In this document: positions 54,374 through 63,725 of the stretch, one piece after another
Layout: every line of letters starts with the position of its first letter
Position numbering within the stretch: the stretch's first letter is position 1
NCBI GenBank assembly: GCA_963847515.1
Contig: CAWKAA010000007.1
Location: 434,001-498,000 of the forward strand
Direction of reading: 5' to 3'
From: QHXW01 sp963847515
GTDB lineage: Bacteria; Acidobacteriota; Terriglobia; Bryobacterales; Bryobacteraceae
DNA length: 64,000 nt
Position numbers and translations under genes: made by a program
Notes under the pieces: model-generated
Told to the model about the DNA's origin: nothing
The model's database searches: none
The model's input: the letters and a program-made list of their open reading frames with translations, nothing else

Positions 54374-54579
54374 CTCGCATGAGTCCGGATGAAAGGTCGA
54401 TTGGGGTTTGAACTGGTCAGATCGAGAGACCGGAAAGCTAGCCGCCAGCAAACCGCCACAGAGAGTTGGCAAGTAAAGCCGCCAGTTGCGTCGCACCGCG
54501 ATGATGCGCTCTTCGGACGACCAGAACAGATCGGTGATCAGCAAGAGGATCGGCAAGATAACGGTGTGCTCCTTACTGG

Positions 54580-56287
54580 CTAGCGAGGTCTTCGACCTCA
54601 AACCGACCAGCGGAAATCTCGGCATTCGCATAGAATTCGTGGGATGGCGACCATCCCGGAACTGCTCGACGGCCATGTCACTCTCGAAGTGGAGTGTCTC
54701 GACCGTCTGTACCTGAACGGTTACATCGGCAAGCTGGCGACCGGGCCTGGCCTGGTCTTCTTTATGCGCGATCAGTTGGGGAAGCCGATTCCGTCGCCCG
54801 TTGTACTGGGGCAGATCTCGGAGAAGTTTCGCGAAGCTGTGAAGGTGCTGGCCGAACGGGAAGGCGTTCCGGTGTATCAGTTCCGGCACAAAGAGAGGAA
54901 AGACGATATTGCCAACAGCTTCCGGCACCGCCGCAACGTGCGAGACGCCATCGTTTTCATTGGGGTGGCGCAGGAGAAAGCGCAGGCCTTCAACGGCAAG
55001 AAGGTCAACGGGCGGTTCCAGTTCGACCGCGACAAGACGGTCTATGTTAATCACTACTACTTCTACATCGATGACGAAGAGTTCGGCCCGCTGTTTCTCA
55101 AGATCTGTAGCTACGCGCCGTGGAGTGTGAAGCTGTGCCTGAACGGGCACGAATGGGCCAAGCGGCAACTCGACAAGCGCCACATCACCTATGAGGCGCT
55201 GGACAACGGGTTCCTGTCGTGCTGCGAGCCGGTGAAGTTGCAGGAGATCTGCGATGCGCTGGGGCCGGAGGACATTGACCGGGTGTTTCGGAAATGGTTG
55301 CGCCGCATTCCGCTTCCGCTGCGGCCGGAAGATCGGCGTGCGGGCTACGACTGGGATCTGTCGGTCTGGCAAATGGAAGTCAGCCTGACGCAGATTTTCG
55401 ACCGGCCATTGCGGGGCCGCGAGTTCTTCGAGGAAATCATCCGCGACAACCTGGATCTGGGCCGCCCAGATCGCGTGCAACTGGTCTTCGACCGGGTGGT
55501 AACGAAGAAAACCCCGGGAGAGTTTCGAACCCGGGTGATCCAGGACGGCGTGCATCCGAGCCTGCCTATTAACTACAAGAACTTCGATCTGAAGCAATAC
55601 TTCAAAGAAGGGCGCGGTTGCCGGACCGAAGGGACTTTCCGCAACCCCCATGATTTTGGAATCAACAAAGGGCTGGCCAATCTGCCCTACCTGCAGAAAA
55701 TCGGCCGGCAGATCAACCGGCGATTGCTCGAAGTCGAACGCGTCAGCCACAACAGCGGCCTGAGCGGCGACAGCATCCAACGCGTGGTGCAACCCGCCGT
55801 CACCGAGGACGGCAAAAAGTCACCGGGTCTGAAGTTCGGACAACCGCGTGTGATGGCACTGTTTCTGGCGCTCACGCTGTTCCACCATCTGATTGACGGC
55901 TTTCGTAACCACGATCTGCGCCAACACGTGGCCGACCTGCTGGGCGTGAGTGTAGCGGAGTACACATCCAACCAGATGACCTACGACTTGCGGCGGCTTC
56001 GGCTCAAAGGCCTGATCTACCGACCGCCCAGAACCAACCGTTACTTTGTCACGCCTTACGGCTGGAAGGTCGCACGGCTCTTCTCCCGCCTGGATGCCCG
56101 CGTATTCCGGCCCGCCATGGCGATGTTCACCGGCAACGACGCTGTGCTACCGTTTCCGCTGCGGAGCGCTCTCGACCGCGCCGACGCCCAACTGGACGTA
56201 CTCATTTACCAAGCTTTTCCCCTTCCAAAGGCCGTCTGAAAAACTTGACACTTTCAGAAAGAAGTCACTTACATCAGACATCTAGAG
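54580..56287 (+). mobile_element. 1,708-bp repeat unit, copy 2 (candidate unclassified mobile element)
   Basis: It is the inverted counterpart of 15260-16967, with the same length and the same abrupt edges: ctagcgaggtc at the left and acatctagag at the right. The flanking DNA (tactgg before, cgcaggcg after) differs from copy 1. It lies between the M3-peptidase chimera and the PEP-CTERM gene. The left-edge hairpin and the single-gene content are the same. Confidence 0.7.
54644..56239 (+). CDS. 531-aa protein of unknown function, second copy
   Basis: It is identical in length to the protein at 15308-16903 and differs at two residues that I can find. In the parts I compared by eye at least fifteen base differences are synonymous and two change the protein, so the coding sequence has been maintained by selection. 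A long open frame exists on the opposite strand through the whole gene, but it is a shadow. See the copy-1 entry for what can be seen in the protein. Confidence 0.8.
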   Translation: MATIPELLDGHVTLEVECLDRLYLNGYIGKLATGPGLVFFMRDQLGKPIPSPVVLGQISEKFREAVKVLAEREGVPVYQFRHKERKDDIANSFRHRRNVRDAIVFIGVAQEKAQAFNGKKVNGRFQFDRDKTVYVNHYYFYIDDEEFGPLFLKICSYAPWSVKLCLNGHEWAKRQLDKRHITYEALDNGFLSCCEPVKLQEICDALGPEDIDRVFRKWLRRIPLPLRPEDRRAGYDWDLSVWQMEVSLTQIFDRPLRGREFFEEIIRDNLDLGRPDRVQLVFDRVVTKKTPGEFRTRVIQDGVHPSLPINYKNFDLKQYFKEGRGCRTEGTFRNPHDFGINKGLANLPYLQKIGRQINRRLLEVERVSHNSGLSGDSIQRVVQPAVTEDGKKSPGLKFGQPRVMALFLALTLFHHLIDGFRNHDLRQHVADLLGVSVAEYTSNQMTYDLRRLRLKGLIYRPPRTNRYFVTPYGWKVARLFSRLDARVFRPAMAMFTGNDAVLPFPLRSALDRADAQLDVLIYQAFPLPKAV

Positions 56288-56485
56288 CGCAGGCGAAGAG
56301 AATGAGAATGAGCGCAGACCGGCGCCAGTCGATCGATGGTGATGGCCGATAAAGAAACACGGTGAAAGCGCACAAGAAAAAAAGGGCGCTGAGGGTCTCT
56401 GAGCGGCCTTAGGTTATGGCTATGACCCTTAACCTCAGATCATCGGTGTGATATTCTTGTTCACCAGATTTGGAGGACCGAAACA

Positions 56486-57463
56486 ATGAGGATGCGACGT
56501 TTGGTTATCGGCTCCATCGCAACAGCGGGTGTAGCCGTTTCTCTGGTTACCACCGCAGCCGGGGGGCCAGTTACAATATTCAGCACAGGCAATCCCGATG
56601 GCTTGATTGCCACGTTATCACGTCCGGCCGGTGCGGGCGCGCTCGAAACGGAAACCGCCGACGATTTCATTCTCGGCCAGAATGCGCTGATCAGCGGGGC
56701 AACGTTTACCGGCCTGCTGCCCAGTGGTGCGCCGCTTTCGAGCATCACCCAGATCGAGATCGAGTTGTATCACGTCTTTCCTGTGGACTCAATCAACCCG
56801 CCCGATGGGCGCGTGTTGACGCGGAAAAATTCCCCGAGTGACAATCAGTTCGCGGCTTTCGACTCTAAGCTCGGGTCGCTCGGCTTCTCGGCTAGTATCC
56901 TGAATCCGAGTTTCACAGCCGCCAACTCTGTGGTAAATGGCATCAACGCACTTCCCAATCAATTCACTGGAGGCGAAGGTGCGGTCACCGGGGAAGAAGT
57001 ACAGTTCAACGTCACCTTCACAGAGCCTTTCGCTGTGGGAGCTACTGATCACGATTTCTTCCGTCCCGAGGTGGGCCTGGCGAGTGGAAATTTCCTTTGG
57101 CTTTCGGCCCCGAAGCCCATTGTATCCCAGGGAACAGCCTTCCAATTCCCTGGCGGGCCGACCACGGATTTGCAGAGCTGGATACGTACTGACGGTGCGG
57201 GGGCCCTAGGGCCGGACTGGGAACGAATCGGCACCGATGTCACCCATCAGGGTCCGTTCAATGCCAGCTTTTCATTATCGGGCACCGTCGTCCCGGAGCC
57301 TTCCAACGAGGTCCTGGCCCTGTTGGGCGTGGGCTTAGCGGCACTCGCGTGGCAGCGGAGAAAAGGCACGGCCCCTACTAACTGTTCTGGGCGAAAATTC
57401 GGTAGTGTGGTCACTTTGAATTCTGGCATGCTTGACGGCGCGGCGCGAGAACGACCAAAATAG
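56486..57463 (+). CDS. PEP-CTERM sorting-domain exported protein
   Basis: A 325-aa protein with a Sec signal (VIGSIATAGVAVSLVTTAAG), a beta-rich body and a PEP-CTERM sorting signal near residues 270-295 (VVPEPSNEVLALLGVGLA, then ALAWQRRK). The signal implies processing by an exosortase and surface or exopolysaccharide association. An extra 30 residues after the RRK boundary are unusual, because PEP-CTERM proteins normally end there. The tail may come from loss of the native stop, since IS66 debris begins about 60 bases downstream. GGAGG precedes the start. Confidence 0.85.
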   Translation: MRMRRLVIGSIATAGVAVSLVTTAAGGPVTIFSTGNPDGLIATLSRPAGAGALETETADDFILGQNALISGATFTGLLPSGAPLSSITQIEIELYHVFPVDSINPPDGRVLTRKNSPSDNQFAAFDSKLGSLGFSASILNPSFTAANSVVNGINALPNQFTGGEGAVTGEEVQFNVTFTEPFAVGATDHDFFRPEVGLASGNFLWLSAPKPIVSQGTAFQFPGGPTTDLQSWIRTDGAGALGPDWERIGTDVTHQGPFNASFSLSGTVVPEPSNEVLALLGVGLAALAWQRRKGTAPTNCSGRKFGSVVTLNSGMLDGAARERPK

Positions 57464-57521
57464 CCCTAACATCATACCGAGAAGCAAATCCGTGAACTTT
57501 CGGAGGAAATGCGTAACTGGT

Positions 57522-57986
57522 TTATGCCGCCAGTCCCGGGGCGCCGGTTCCCGCCGATGTCTGGCGGTAGATCCACGGCATCCACTCCTGCGGATTCTGT
57601 TGCCGGTCCGCGGCGTGCCGTTGCAACTCGGTCAGATAATCGAACGGGTTGGTCCCGCACAACTCTGCCGTGTGGATGAGACTCATAAAGAGATCGCCCA
57701 CGCGAGCCCCATTCCGGGTCTTATAGAAGAGCGAGTTTTTTCTGTGGAGGATGGCTTTTTTCAATGCTCTTTCACAAAGATTATTGTCTAACGGTGCGCC
57801 AGCTTGGCGGAGAAAAAGAGTGAGTTTCTCCCAGTGCTTCCGCATATAAGTGATGGCCTGACCGAGACCGGAGTTCGGCTCTACTTTTTTCTCTTCCAGT
57901 TGTGCCGTGAGCCATACCTGCAGCCCCTCCATCACGGGACCGCTGTGAGCTTGGTGAAAGCGCAACCGTTCCTCGGGCGTAATGCC
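57522..57986 (-). pseudogene. IS66 TnpC C-terminal fragment
   Basis: The frame reads GITPEERLRFHQAHSGPVM, GLGQAITYMRKHWEKLTLF, NNLCERALKKAILHRKNSL and SLIHTAELCGTNPFDYL, the last 155 residues of an IS66 transposase with the catalytic Glu. The N-terminal two thirds are missing. It is related to but clearly distinct from the complete TnpC at 43132. Part of it is duplicated at 40912. Confidence 0.88.
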
Positions 57987-58190
57987 CTGTCTACGAGAAC
58001 AATGTGCAGGGTGTCGGCAAATGTGACTATCAAGATGCCCAGACGTTGAAGCTTGCAAATCTGGCGCAAAGGGAAAGCGACTACGGGGCTAAGATCACGC
58101 AAGAAGTCAATTCGTTTGACAACGTCATCCTGGAGATGTGCGACGAAGCGCCTGATATCGGGTTTCCCGCCCACGCCGCGGCTGAAGCCG
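57754..58190. repeat. 437-bp direct repeat, copy 2
   Basis: It appears identical to 40912-41348 in the same orientation. It spans the junction between the IS66 tnpC fragment and the adjacent hydrolase-like fragment, so the junction existed before duplication. Confidence 0.85.
57996..58190 (+). pseudogene. Glycoside-hydrolase-like fragment
   Basis: The plus-strand frame reads LKLANLAQRESDYGAKITQE and VNSFDNVILEMCDEAPDIG. The block FDNVI.E.C(N/D)E is characteristic of the acid/base Glu region of cellulase-like (beta/alpha)8 hydrolases. Both ends are missing. The same fragment is present at 41162-41348. The assignment is based on one motif and is tentative. The bases from 58191 to 58390 show nothing firm. 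Confidence 0.4.
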
Positions 58191-58390
58191 GAGCAGTTCC
58201 AGCAGCAGCCGCTGACCGAATGCCGGACCGTCCGATCATTCGAAAGAACCGCCACTGCAAGCCAATCCGCTCATGATCGCCGACCATGTCCGCCAGTGCG
58301 GATTGAAACGGAGATGGATTGTACATCACTATGTGGGCGTGGGCGGCGGGTGCTCCTCGAAATGGCCGTTAGCTTACTGGTGCGGGACAT

Positions 58391-58588
58391 ATGGACGTGT
58401 ATAAGACCATTGCGGATCTTCGACGTCAGTTGAGGATAGTGGACGAGGTAATCATCGTTTTTGAGCACCTAGCAGCGAGGCGAATACCCGCCCTCCAATA
58501 TCCTCGGAAGCGACGAGGGCGGCGTAAATCCGGGGAAACACCCGATACGCAAGCCAGTGCCCAGTCGCTCGAGCCAGAATCCAGTTAG
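58391..58588 (+). CDS. Small conserved hypothetical protein, 65 aa
   Basis: It begins MDVYKTIADLRRQL, then an amphipathic helix (RIVDEVIIVFEHLAARR), then a basic stretch (PRKRRGRRKSG). This helix-plus-RKRRGRK layout is common in short acidobacterial proteins. It might bind nucleic acid through the basic tail. No function is known to me. Confidence 0.5.
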   Translation: MDVYKTIADLRRQLRIVDEVIIVFEHLAARRIPALQYPRKRRGRRKSGETPDTQASAQSLEPESS

Positions 58589-58658
58589 GGCCGAACGTTG
58601 CGGACTGTAATCTATTGAGAGACTATTGGTCTTCCGGACATGAGAAGGAGCCGTGAAC

Positions 58659-58988
58659 ATGACCAAGGCGGATCTGATAGAGGAGGTCTCGGGTGCCGTG
58701 GAGATGGCCCGCAAGGAATGCGAGGTCATTCTCGAGTCCATCTTCGATTGCATCGTGAAGGCCCTGCGCAGCGGCGACAAGATCGAGATCCGGGGCTTCG
58801 GCAGTTTCCGCACGCGTCATCGCCAACCTCGCATCGGGCGCAACCCGAAGACCGGGACCCGCGTCGAGGTGCCCGCGAAGAAGATCCCCTACTTCAAGCC
58901 TAGTAAAGAACTGAAAGACGTGGTCAACAACTCCGGCGGGGCTCCGGCCACAGAACCCGTCTCGGCAAGCCAGCCGCCGACTCACTGA
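58659..58988 (+). CDS. HU/IHF-family DNA-binding protein
   Basis: A 109-aa histone-like protein. The start MTKADLIEEVSGAVEMARKE, the core GDKIEIRGFGSFRTRHRQ and the arm signature IGRNPKTGTRVEVPAKKI contain the conserved Gly-Phe-Gly and Arg-Asn-Pro residues. The tail of about 20 residues is extra and Pro/Ala-rich. AAGGAG lies eight bases before the ATG at 58659. It bends or wraps DNA. The lone context gives no target. Confidence 0.94.
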   Translation: MTKADLIEEVSGAVEMARKECEVILESIFDCIVKALRSGDKIEIRGFGSFRTRHRQPRIGRNPKTGTRVEVPAKKIPYFKPSKELKDVVNNSGGAPATEPVSASQPPTH

Positions 58989-59149
58989 GACCATTGGGTC
59001 CACACGCGAAGCTCGCCTCGCCAGCTCGCTATGGCGGCGACTGCGAACAGAAGAACACCCAGATAAGGGTGTGGGACAGGACAGGAAATAACAGAGTTGT
59101 GGATACCGAAAACCCCGTCCGGATTGAAAATGCAGGTTTTCGCTTCGTT

Positions 59150-59290
59150 CGTGAGATCCATCATCGTTTCCACGATGAGTCCATTTTTCATCGCCCTTCT
59201 GGCTCTGGTCGCTTCTACGTTTCGGACCCGTGCTGCTCAGCAGGCTGAGATCGTTGTCCTCCGCCATCAGATCGCCGCCCTGCAACTTAC
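59150..59290 (+). pseudogene. Integrase-type transposase N-terminal remnant
   Basis: The frame ALLALVASTFRTRAAQQAE then VVLRHQIAALQL matches the usual first 40 residues of IS3/IS481-like integrases (compare ALRQQLVVLRR at 1307). It runs straight into the convergent end of the metallophosphoesterase gene. Confidence 0.6.
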
Positions 59291-60501
59291 GACACCGTGT
59301 GGGTAGCCAGGTCGATGGTCAGCGGGTCGAACGGTTTGGTGTGCTGGCTGCCCAATTGCCAGAACTGGACCGTGATTTGCTTCGCCGACGCGGTCACGAA
59401 TAGATATCCGAGGGAAGACATCGCGGCGTCATAGGTGACTTCGTGGGTCGCGTCAGCCGGCTGTCCCGTTGCCGTCGTGACCGGCTGAGGCGGCATGCCG
59501 CCGGTGCCCACGACAATGTAAGGTACCTGCTTGCCGCCGATTCTACGCGTGTAGCGCTGATAGTTGTGGGCGTGGGCGGAGAGGAACAAATCCGGGAAGA
59601 CTCCGGCCTTGGTGCAGACAGCGTCGATGCTCTGGCTCATTTCCGTGCTTCCGCTGTGGCCGCTCTGGCTGAACGGCGGATGGTGTGTGGCGATCACCAG
59701 GGCCTTCTTCTGCTTCGCCTTGGCGATGGAGGGCAGCGTCTGGCCGAGCCAGTCAAGCTGCGAGGTATCGCCCTTTCCGGCGGTGATGCCCTCGAGATAC
59801 CCGGGATTCTCGAGCAAATTGGAATAGAGCCCGATGATTTGCACGAATGGCGCGTCGAGAAACCAGTAGACTCCAGGCTGAGTCATGGTCTCGCGGTAAA
59901 TGCCGCTTCCCGACGCCTGCGGCGGGACGGCGGCGGTAGCGGCGCAGAAGTTGGCGCGGTAGGCCGTGAGCGACGGATTGTCGGCGGGAGATTTGACTTC
60001 GCCGTCATGATTCCCGGGGATGGCGAGGATCTTGCCGGGATAATGCTTGTAAGGGATGTAGAAACGCTCGCCGTAGTGATTCCCTTTGTCGTTTCCGTAG
60101 ATCACGTCACCAAGATGAAATAGAAACGCCGGATTCAGCCCGCCGGCGCCGACTTTGAAGTCGGTGGCCATCTCATCACTGATCTGCTGGGCTTCATGAG
60201 CATTGCCCACGCCGCTGTCGCCCAGGGCGTGGAATCGAATTTCGCCCAGGTCTTCGATCTCCTTGACACCTTGCGCGCCGATCACCTCGGAAAGATCCAG
60301 GTTGCCTCCGCGGGCAACTGGGGGAATCGGGCCGAGCTGCTGTTTGCTCCAGTCGGTCATGCTGGTATTTCCGTTGATGGGCTGTCGCTGTCCCGGGGGC
60401 GCGGGTAGAAAGAACGGGTGAGCGTATCTGGCTTTCGAATACGAGGTTGACGCGTAATTCGCTGTCGGCGTCTGACCGGACGGGTGTTTTTGCTGCGGCA
60501 T
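59287..60501 (-). CDS. Calcineurin-like metallophosphoesterase (purple acid phosphatase-like)
   Basis: A 404-aa protein with all five metal-binding blocks: FHALGDSGVGN, LFHLGDVIYGN, AIPGNHDGEV, ATHHPPFSQSG and SAHAHNYQRY. The arrangement is that of purple acid phosphatase-type phosphoesterases. A polar N-terminal extension of about 85 residues precedes the fold, and no convincing signal peptide is present. The start may be later, for example at the ATG near 60360 (MTDWSKQQLGP). The substrate is unknown. Confidence 0.9.
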   Translation of the reverse strand: MPQQKHPSGQTPTANYASTSYSKARYAHPFFLPAPPGQRQPINGNTSMTDWSKQQLGPIPPVARGGNLDLSEVIGAQGVKEIEDLGEIRFHALGDSGVGNAHEAQQISDEMATDFKVGAGGLNPAFLFHLGDVIYGNDKGNHYGERFYIPYKHYPGKILAIPGNHDGEVKSPADNPSLTAYRANFCAATAAVPPQASGSGIYRETMTQPGVYWFLDAPFVQIIGLYSNLLENPGYLEGITAGKGDTSQLDWLGQTLPSIAKAKQKKALVIATHHPPFSQSGHSGSTEMSQSIDAVCTKAGVFPDLFLSAHAHNYQRYTRRIGGKQVPYIVVGTGGMPPQPVTTATGQPADATHEVTYDAAMSSLGYLFVTASAKQITVQFWQLGSQHTKPFDPLTIDLATHTVS

Positions 60502-60699
60502 GGATTTCTCCTTCCCGTAGCGATATCCGCCACGGCTCTGGTTATAGTAGTGCGTTTATCGAAGAAAACGTGACAGCGGCAGCGAAGCCTTTTGCACCAC
60601 GGTTTTAGCTTGGGAGCATCCCGCATACAGACAAGTGGTTTCCAGTTGCGCTCGTAGCGGGCCGGAGACGACCACGATTCGTCTTCAGCAGCAGGCGTT

Positions 60700-61146
60700 T
60701 TGTCCTTCTTCAGGGCGCGAAGTCTGGCGGCCCACTTTGCCGAGCGGATTGACGCCAGCAAGATCGCCGACGAACGCTGCGCTCCCTACTCCGGCAAGGC
60801 TGGGCATTGGGAGTCCCAGTTGCAGCCGGGCGCTTCCGCCGTTGTGAGTTTGCGCATAACGTTCCGGACTGTCACGGATAATGCTGTCGTGCAGCGCATT
60901 GCCGCAGTGGATTATGGAGAAGCTCGAGAAAGGATAATTGCTTTCTGGCGAAAGGCGACTGAGCCTGCCGCCAAGATTCAGGTACCGGATAAACTGCTGA
61001 ACCGTTTCAGCCGATCCGTGCTACAGCACATTCTGTTGTCGGTCGAGCGCGATGTGTCGACTGGGCTCTACATGGACCCGTGCGGTACTTATGACTACAG
61101 CCACCATCGGCGCATTGTGCCATACTCGCAAGCAACCGCGGGGTGA
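60700..61146 (+). pseudogene. Six-hairpin glycosidase-like fragment
   Basis: The frame reads VDYGEARERIIAFWRKATE, KIQVPDKLLNRFSRSVLQHI and LLSVERDVSTGLYMDPCGTY, which resembles the start of an alpha/alpha-barrel glycosidase domain. Neither the upstream beta domains nor the rest of the barrel is present. The first 40 residues may be unrelated. It is a gene remnant. The stretch 60502-60699 shows nothing firm. Confidence 0.45.
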
Positions 61147-61323
61147 GCATGGAGCCGGTGGCTTTGCACCCGATGCCAATTTTCGTGTGCCTTTGCGTCG
61201 CGCTGCTGCTGGCTTGGGCGTGGAAGCGTTTCCGGGGCCAGTAGCCACATCTCAAAGCAGCCTTCCCAGTGCGAGCCGACGCTTCTAAAGCCTACTCTGA
61301 AAGGGGCGCCGTCTTATAATGCG

Positions 61324-63501
61324 TTAACGTGCACCGCACGTGACTCTGCCCTGCGCCAGTTCCATCTGGCTGGAAACGAGCGTAGCATAGCAGCCGTTCC
61401 GCGAAACCAGTTCCTCGTGCGAGCCTCGCTCCGCGATCACGCCGCCTTCGAGTACCAGGATCTGGTCGGCATCACAGATCGTACTCAACCGGTGTGCGAT
61501 CACCAAGCGAGTGCAGGCCCGCTGGCTGAGATTCCGTTCCACCCGTCTTTCCGTGACTACGTCCAGATGACTGGTCGCTTCGTCCATGAGGAGAACCGCC
61601 GGTTTGCGAGCGAGGGCCCGCGCCAGCGATACCCGTTGCCGCTGTCCGCCCGACAGGCCGATTCCCCCTTCGGCAATTCTTGTCTCATAACCCATCGGCA
61701 TCTGTTCGATCTCCATCTGGATCTCCGCCAGTTGCGCTGCCTCCACCACTGCGTCGAATCCGAGATCTGGATGGCCGAAGGCGATGTTCTGCCGCAGCGA
61801 TCCACTGAACAGGAACGGCTCTTGCAGAACCACCCCGAACTGACTGCGGATAGCGCGGTAGTTGAGCCGCCGCAACGGAATTCCATCCAGCAGGATTTCG
61901 CCTTCGGTGGGCTCATACAGTCCTAGAAGCAGCATGGCCAGAGTGCTCTTGCCGGAGCCGGTCCGCCCCACGAGAGCGACCTTGTGGCCCTGCTCGACTG
62001 AGAAAGAAATGTTGCGCAGAACGAAAGGAGCATTGGGATCATAGCGAAAGCTCACGTTCCGGAATTCGATTCGTCCCGTGAGCCGAGGGGCATCTTGCAC
62101 CCGGCGCGGATCCTGTTCTGGTTCGGCACTCACCACGTCGGAGATTCGTTCCAGGTGGGCGGCGGCCAACTGCATGCGTTCACCATTGGAGACCAGGGAG
62201 GAGAGCGGCTCGAGGAACGCGGTCGCGAGTGCGATCAGCGCGAGCATAGTTCCCAGGCTCATGCCGCCGTTCACTACTTGGAAGGTCCCCACCCAGAGCA
62301 ACATGAGCGGCGAGAGCGCGCGCAAGATAGTCATCACGGCGTCCACAACGGCGGACAATTGCCCGCGCCGTAGAGAGGCGTTCATCTCGCCGGCAAAAAG
62401 GCTGGACCAGTGCTCGAGGGCATGATCCTCAGTCCCGGAGGCCTTGAGAGCAGCCACTCCGCTGAGTGCCTCCACCAGGTAACTCTGAGACTCCGACTGG
62501 GCCGCGAGTTCACGCTGGTTCAGGTCCCGGCGCCGGCGGGCTGTCCCCACCAGGAGCGCGATCTGAAGACACCCGACGCCGAATGCCAGCGCGCAGAACA
62601 CTGGCTCGTGCACGCCCAAAATCACGAGGTATCCTACCACCAGCGCGCCGTCCAGGATCGCCGACAAGGTCTGACTGGTCAGCGCCTCGCGGATCATCGT
62701 GTTGCTTCCCAGTCGCATCAGTAGGTCGCCGCTGTTGCGCTGTTGGAAAAATCGGAAAGGGAGACTGAGCAGATGCTCGAAGAACCCGAGCATCATCTGC
62801 ATGTCCAACCGGCTGCGCAGCGAGAGCAGAAGAGCACCGCGTAGGCAAGTAGCGACTGCTTGAGCCGCGATTATCATCGCGAGGCCTGTCGCGAGGATTC
62901 CCATCACGCTCACATTCCCGAGCGGGAGCACGCGGTCCACAATTACCTTGGTGAACAGCGGCAGCGCCAGTCCCAAGATCAGCAGACACAGTGACGCGCC
63001 AACGACCTGAGCGATCAGTCCGGCCGCGCCGGGGGCGCGGAGCATTGATGCGATGTAGTTGCGCCAGATCGTCTGTGTCCTGTTCCCGAGCGATTCAAAG
63101 TGGATGCCCGGTTCGAACGTAAGAACCACGCCAGTCAAACCCGCCTCGAACTCGGCGGCGGACAGGCGGCGCAGCCCGCCAGCCGGATCGACAATCTCAA
63201 CCCACTTTGGTGACCACCGCTCCACAACCACGAAATGATTGAATTCCCAGTGTGCGATCGCCGGCAGCCGCACATGTTGAAAATCCTTCGGCTCTACGGA
63301 GAATGCCCCCACGCGAAGCCCGTATGACCGCGCCGCCCTCGCGATCGTCTGCGCCGTAGTGCCGTCCCGGCCGACGCCGCAGATTTCCCGGCACTCAGCA
63401 ACACGGGTTTTTCTGCCGTAATAGTTGAGAATCATCGCCAGGCATGCGGCACCGCATTCCACGCCGTTTAGCTGGAGCATTACGGGCACGCGGCGTCTCA
63501 T
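61324..63501 (-). CDS. C39 peptidase-containing ABC transporter (LanT/PCAT type)
   Basis: A 725-aa bifunctional exporter. Residues 1-140 are a C39 peptidase with Cys16 (LQLNGVECGAACLAMIL), a His in IAHWEFNHFVVV and Asp in WVEIVDPAGG; it cuts double-glycine-type leaders. Six TM helices follow, then an ABC ATPase with Walker A GRTGSGKST, signature LSGGQRQRVSLARAL and Walker B VLLMDEATSHLD. I chose the ATG at 63501, which overlaps the previous stop as ATGA. The upstream LanM gene identifies it as exporter of a class II lanthipeptide. Confidence 0.94.
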   Translation of the reverse strand: MRRRVPVMLQLNGVECGAACLAMILNYYGRKTRVAECREICGVGRDGTTAQTIARAARSYGLRVGAFSVEPKDFQHVRLPAIAHWEFNHFVVVERWSPKWVEIVDPAGGLRRLSAAEFEAGLTGVVLTFEPGIHFESLGNRTQTIWRNYIASMLRAPGAAGLIAQVVGASLCLLILGLALPLFTKVIVDRVLPLGNVSVMGILATGLAMIIAAQAVATCLRGALLLSLRSRLDMQMMLGFFEHLLSLPFRFFQQRNSGDLLMRLGSNTMIREALTSQTLSAILDGALVVGYLVILGVHEPVFCALAFGVGCLQIALLVGTARRRRDLNQRELAAQSESQSYLVEALSGVAALKASGTEDHALEHWSSLFAGEMNASLRRGQLSAVVDAVMTILRALSPLMLLWVGTFQVVNGGMSLGTMLALIALATAFLEPLSSLVSNGERMQLAAAHLERISDVVSAEPEQDPRRVQDAPRLTGRIEFRNVSFRYDPNAPFVLRNISFSVEQGHKVALVGRTGSGKSTLAMLLLGLYEPTEGEILLDGIPLRRLNYRAIRSQFGVVLQEPFLFSGSLRQNIAFGHPDLGFDAVVEAAQLAEIQMEIEQMPMGYETRIAEGGIGLSGGQRQRVSLARALARKPAVLLMDEATSHLDVVTERRVERNLSQRACTRLVIAHRLSTICDADQILVLEGGVIAERGSHEELVSRNGCYATLVSSQMELAQGRVTCGAR

Positions 63502-63722
63502 GGCTCGAAATAACCTCGCACCAGCGAGGCCTCGCCTCCGACTAGGCGTTCGCGTGCAGACGAAGCGAGATACCCAGCAGCCACGAGCAGCAGACCCAGC
63601 AGGACCCACAGCCATACGAAAGTGAGAGGACGTACGAATCGCGGCAGGACGGCTTTGCCGCGGCCTTGTGCATAGCGCCGGATAGCCTCATATCGGAAAA
63701 TCGAGCGTCGGGCGCTCCGCAT
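63498..63722 (-). CDS. Short HlyD-like single-TM protein
   Basis: A 74-aa protein, SIFRYEAIRRYAQGRGKAVL followed by one TM helix (FVWLWVLLGLLLVAAGYLA). It resembles only the N-terminal membrane anchor of HlyD-type adaptors found in NHLM/lanthipeptide export operons. The periplasmic part is absent, yet the gene is neatly placed: it starts three bases after LanM and overlaps the exporter by four bases. It may be a genuine miniature subunit rather than a truncation. Confidence 0.7.
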   Translation of the reverse strand: MRSARRSIFRYEAIRRYAQGRGKAVLPRFVRPLTFVWLWVLLGLLLVAAGYLASSARERLVGGEASLVRGYFEP

Positions 63723-63725
63723 CGA

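Noticed and set aside
53132..55792. An 886-codon open frame on the minus strand
   Set aside because: Its first half is the exact antisense of the 531-aa gene at 54644-56239, and the same antisense frame is open in copy 1 (15980-16978). GC-rich codon structure explains it. Only the part after 54373 is a plausible gene.
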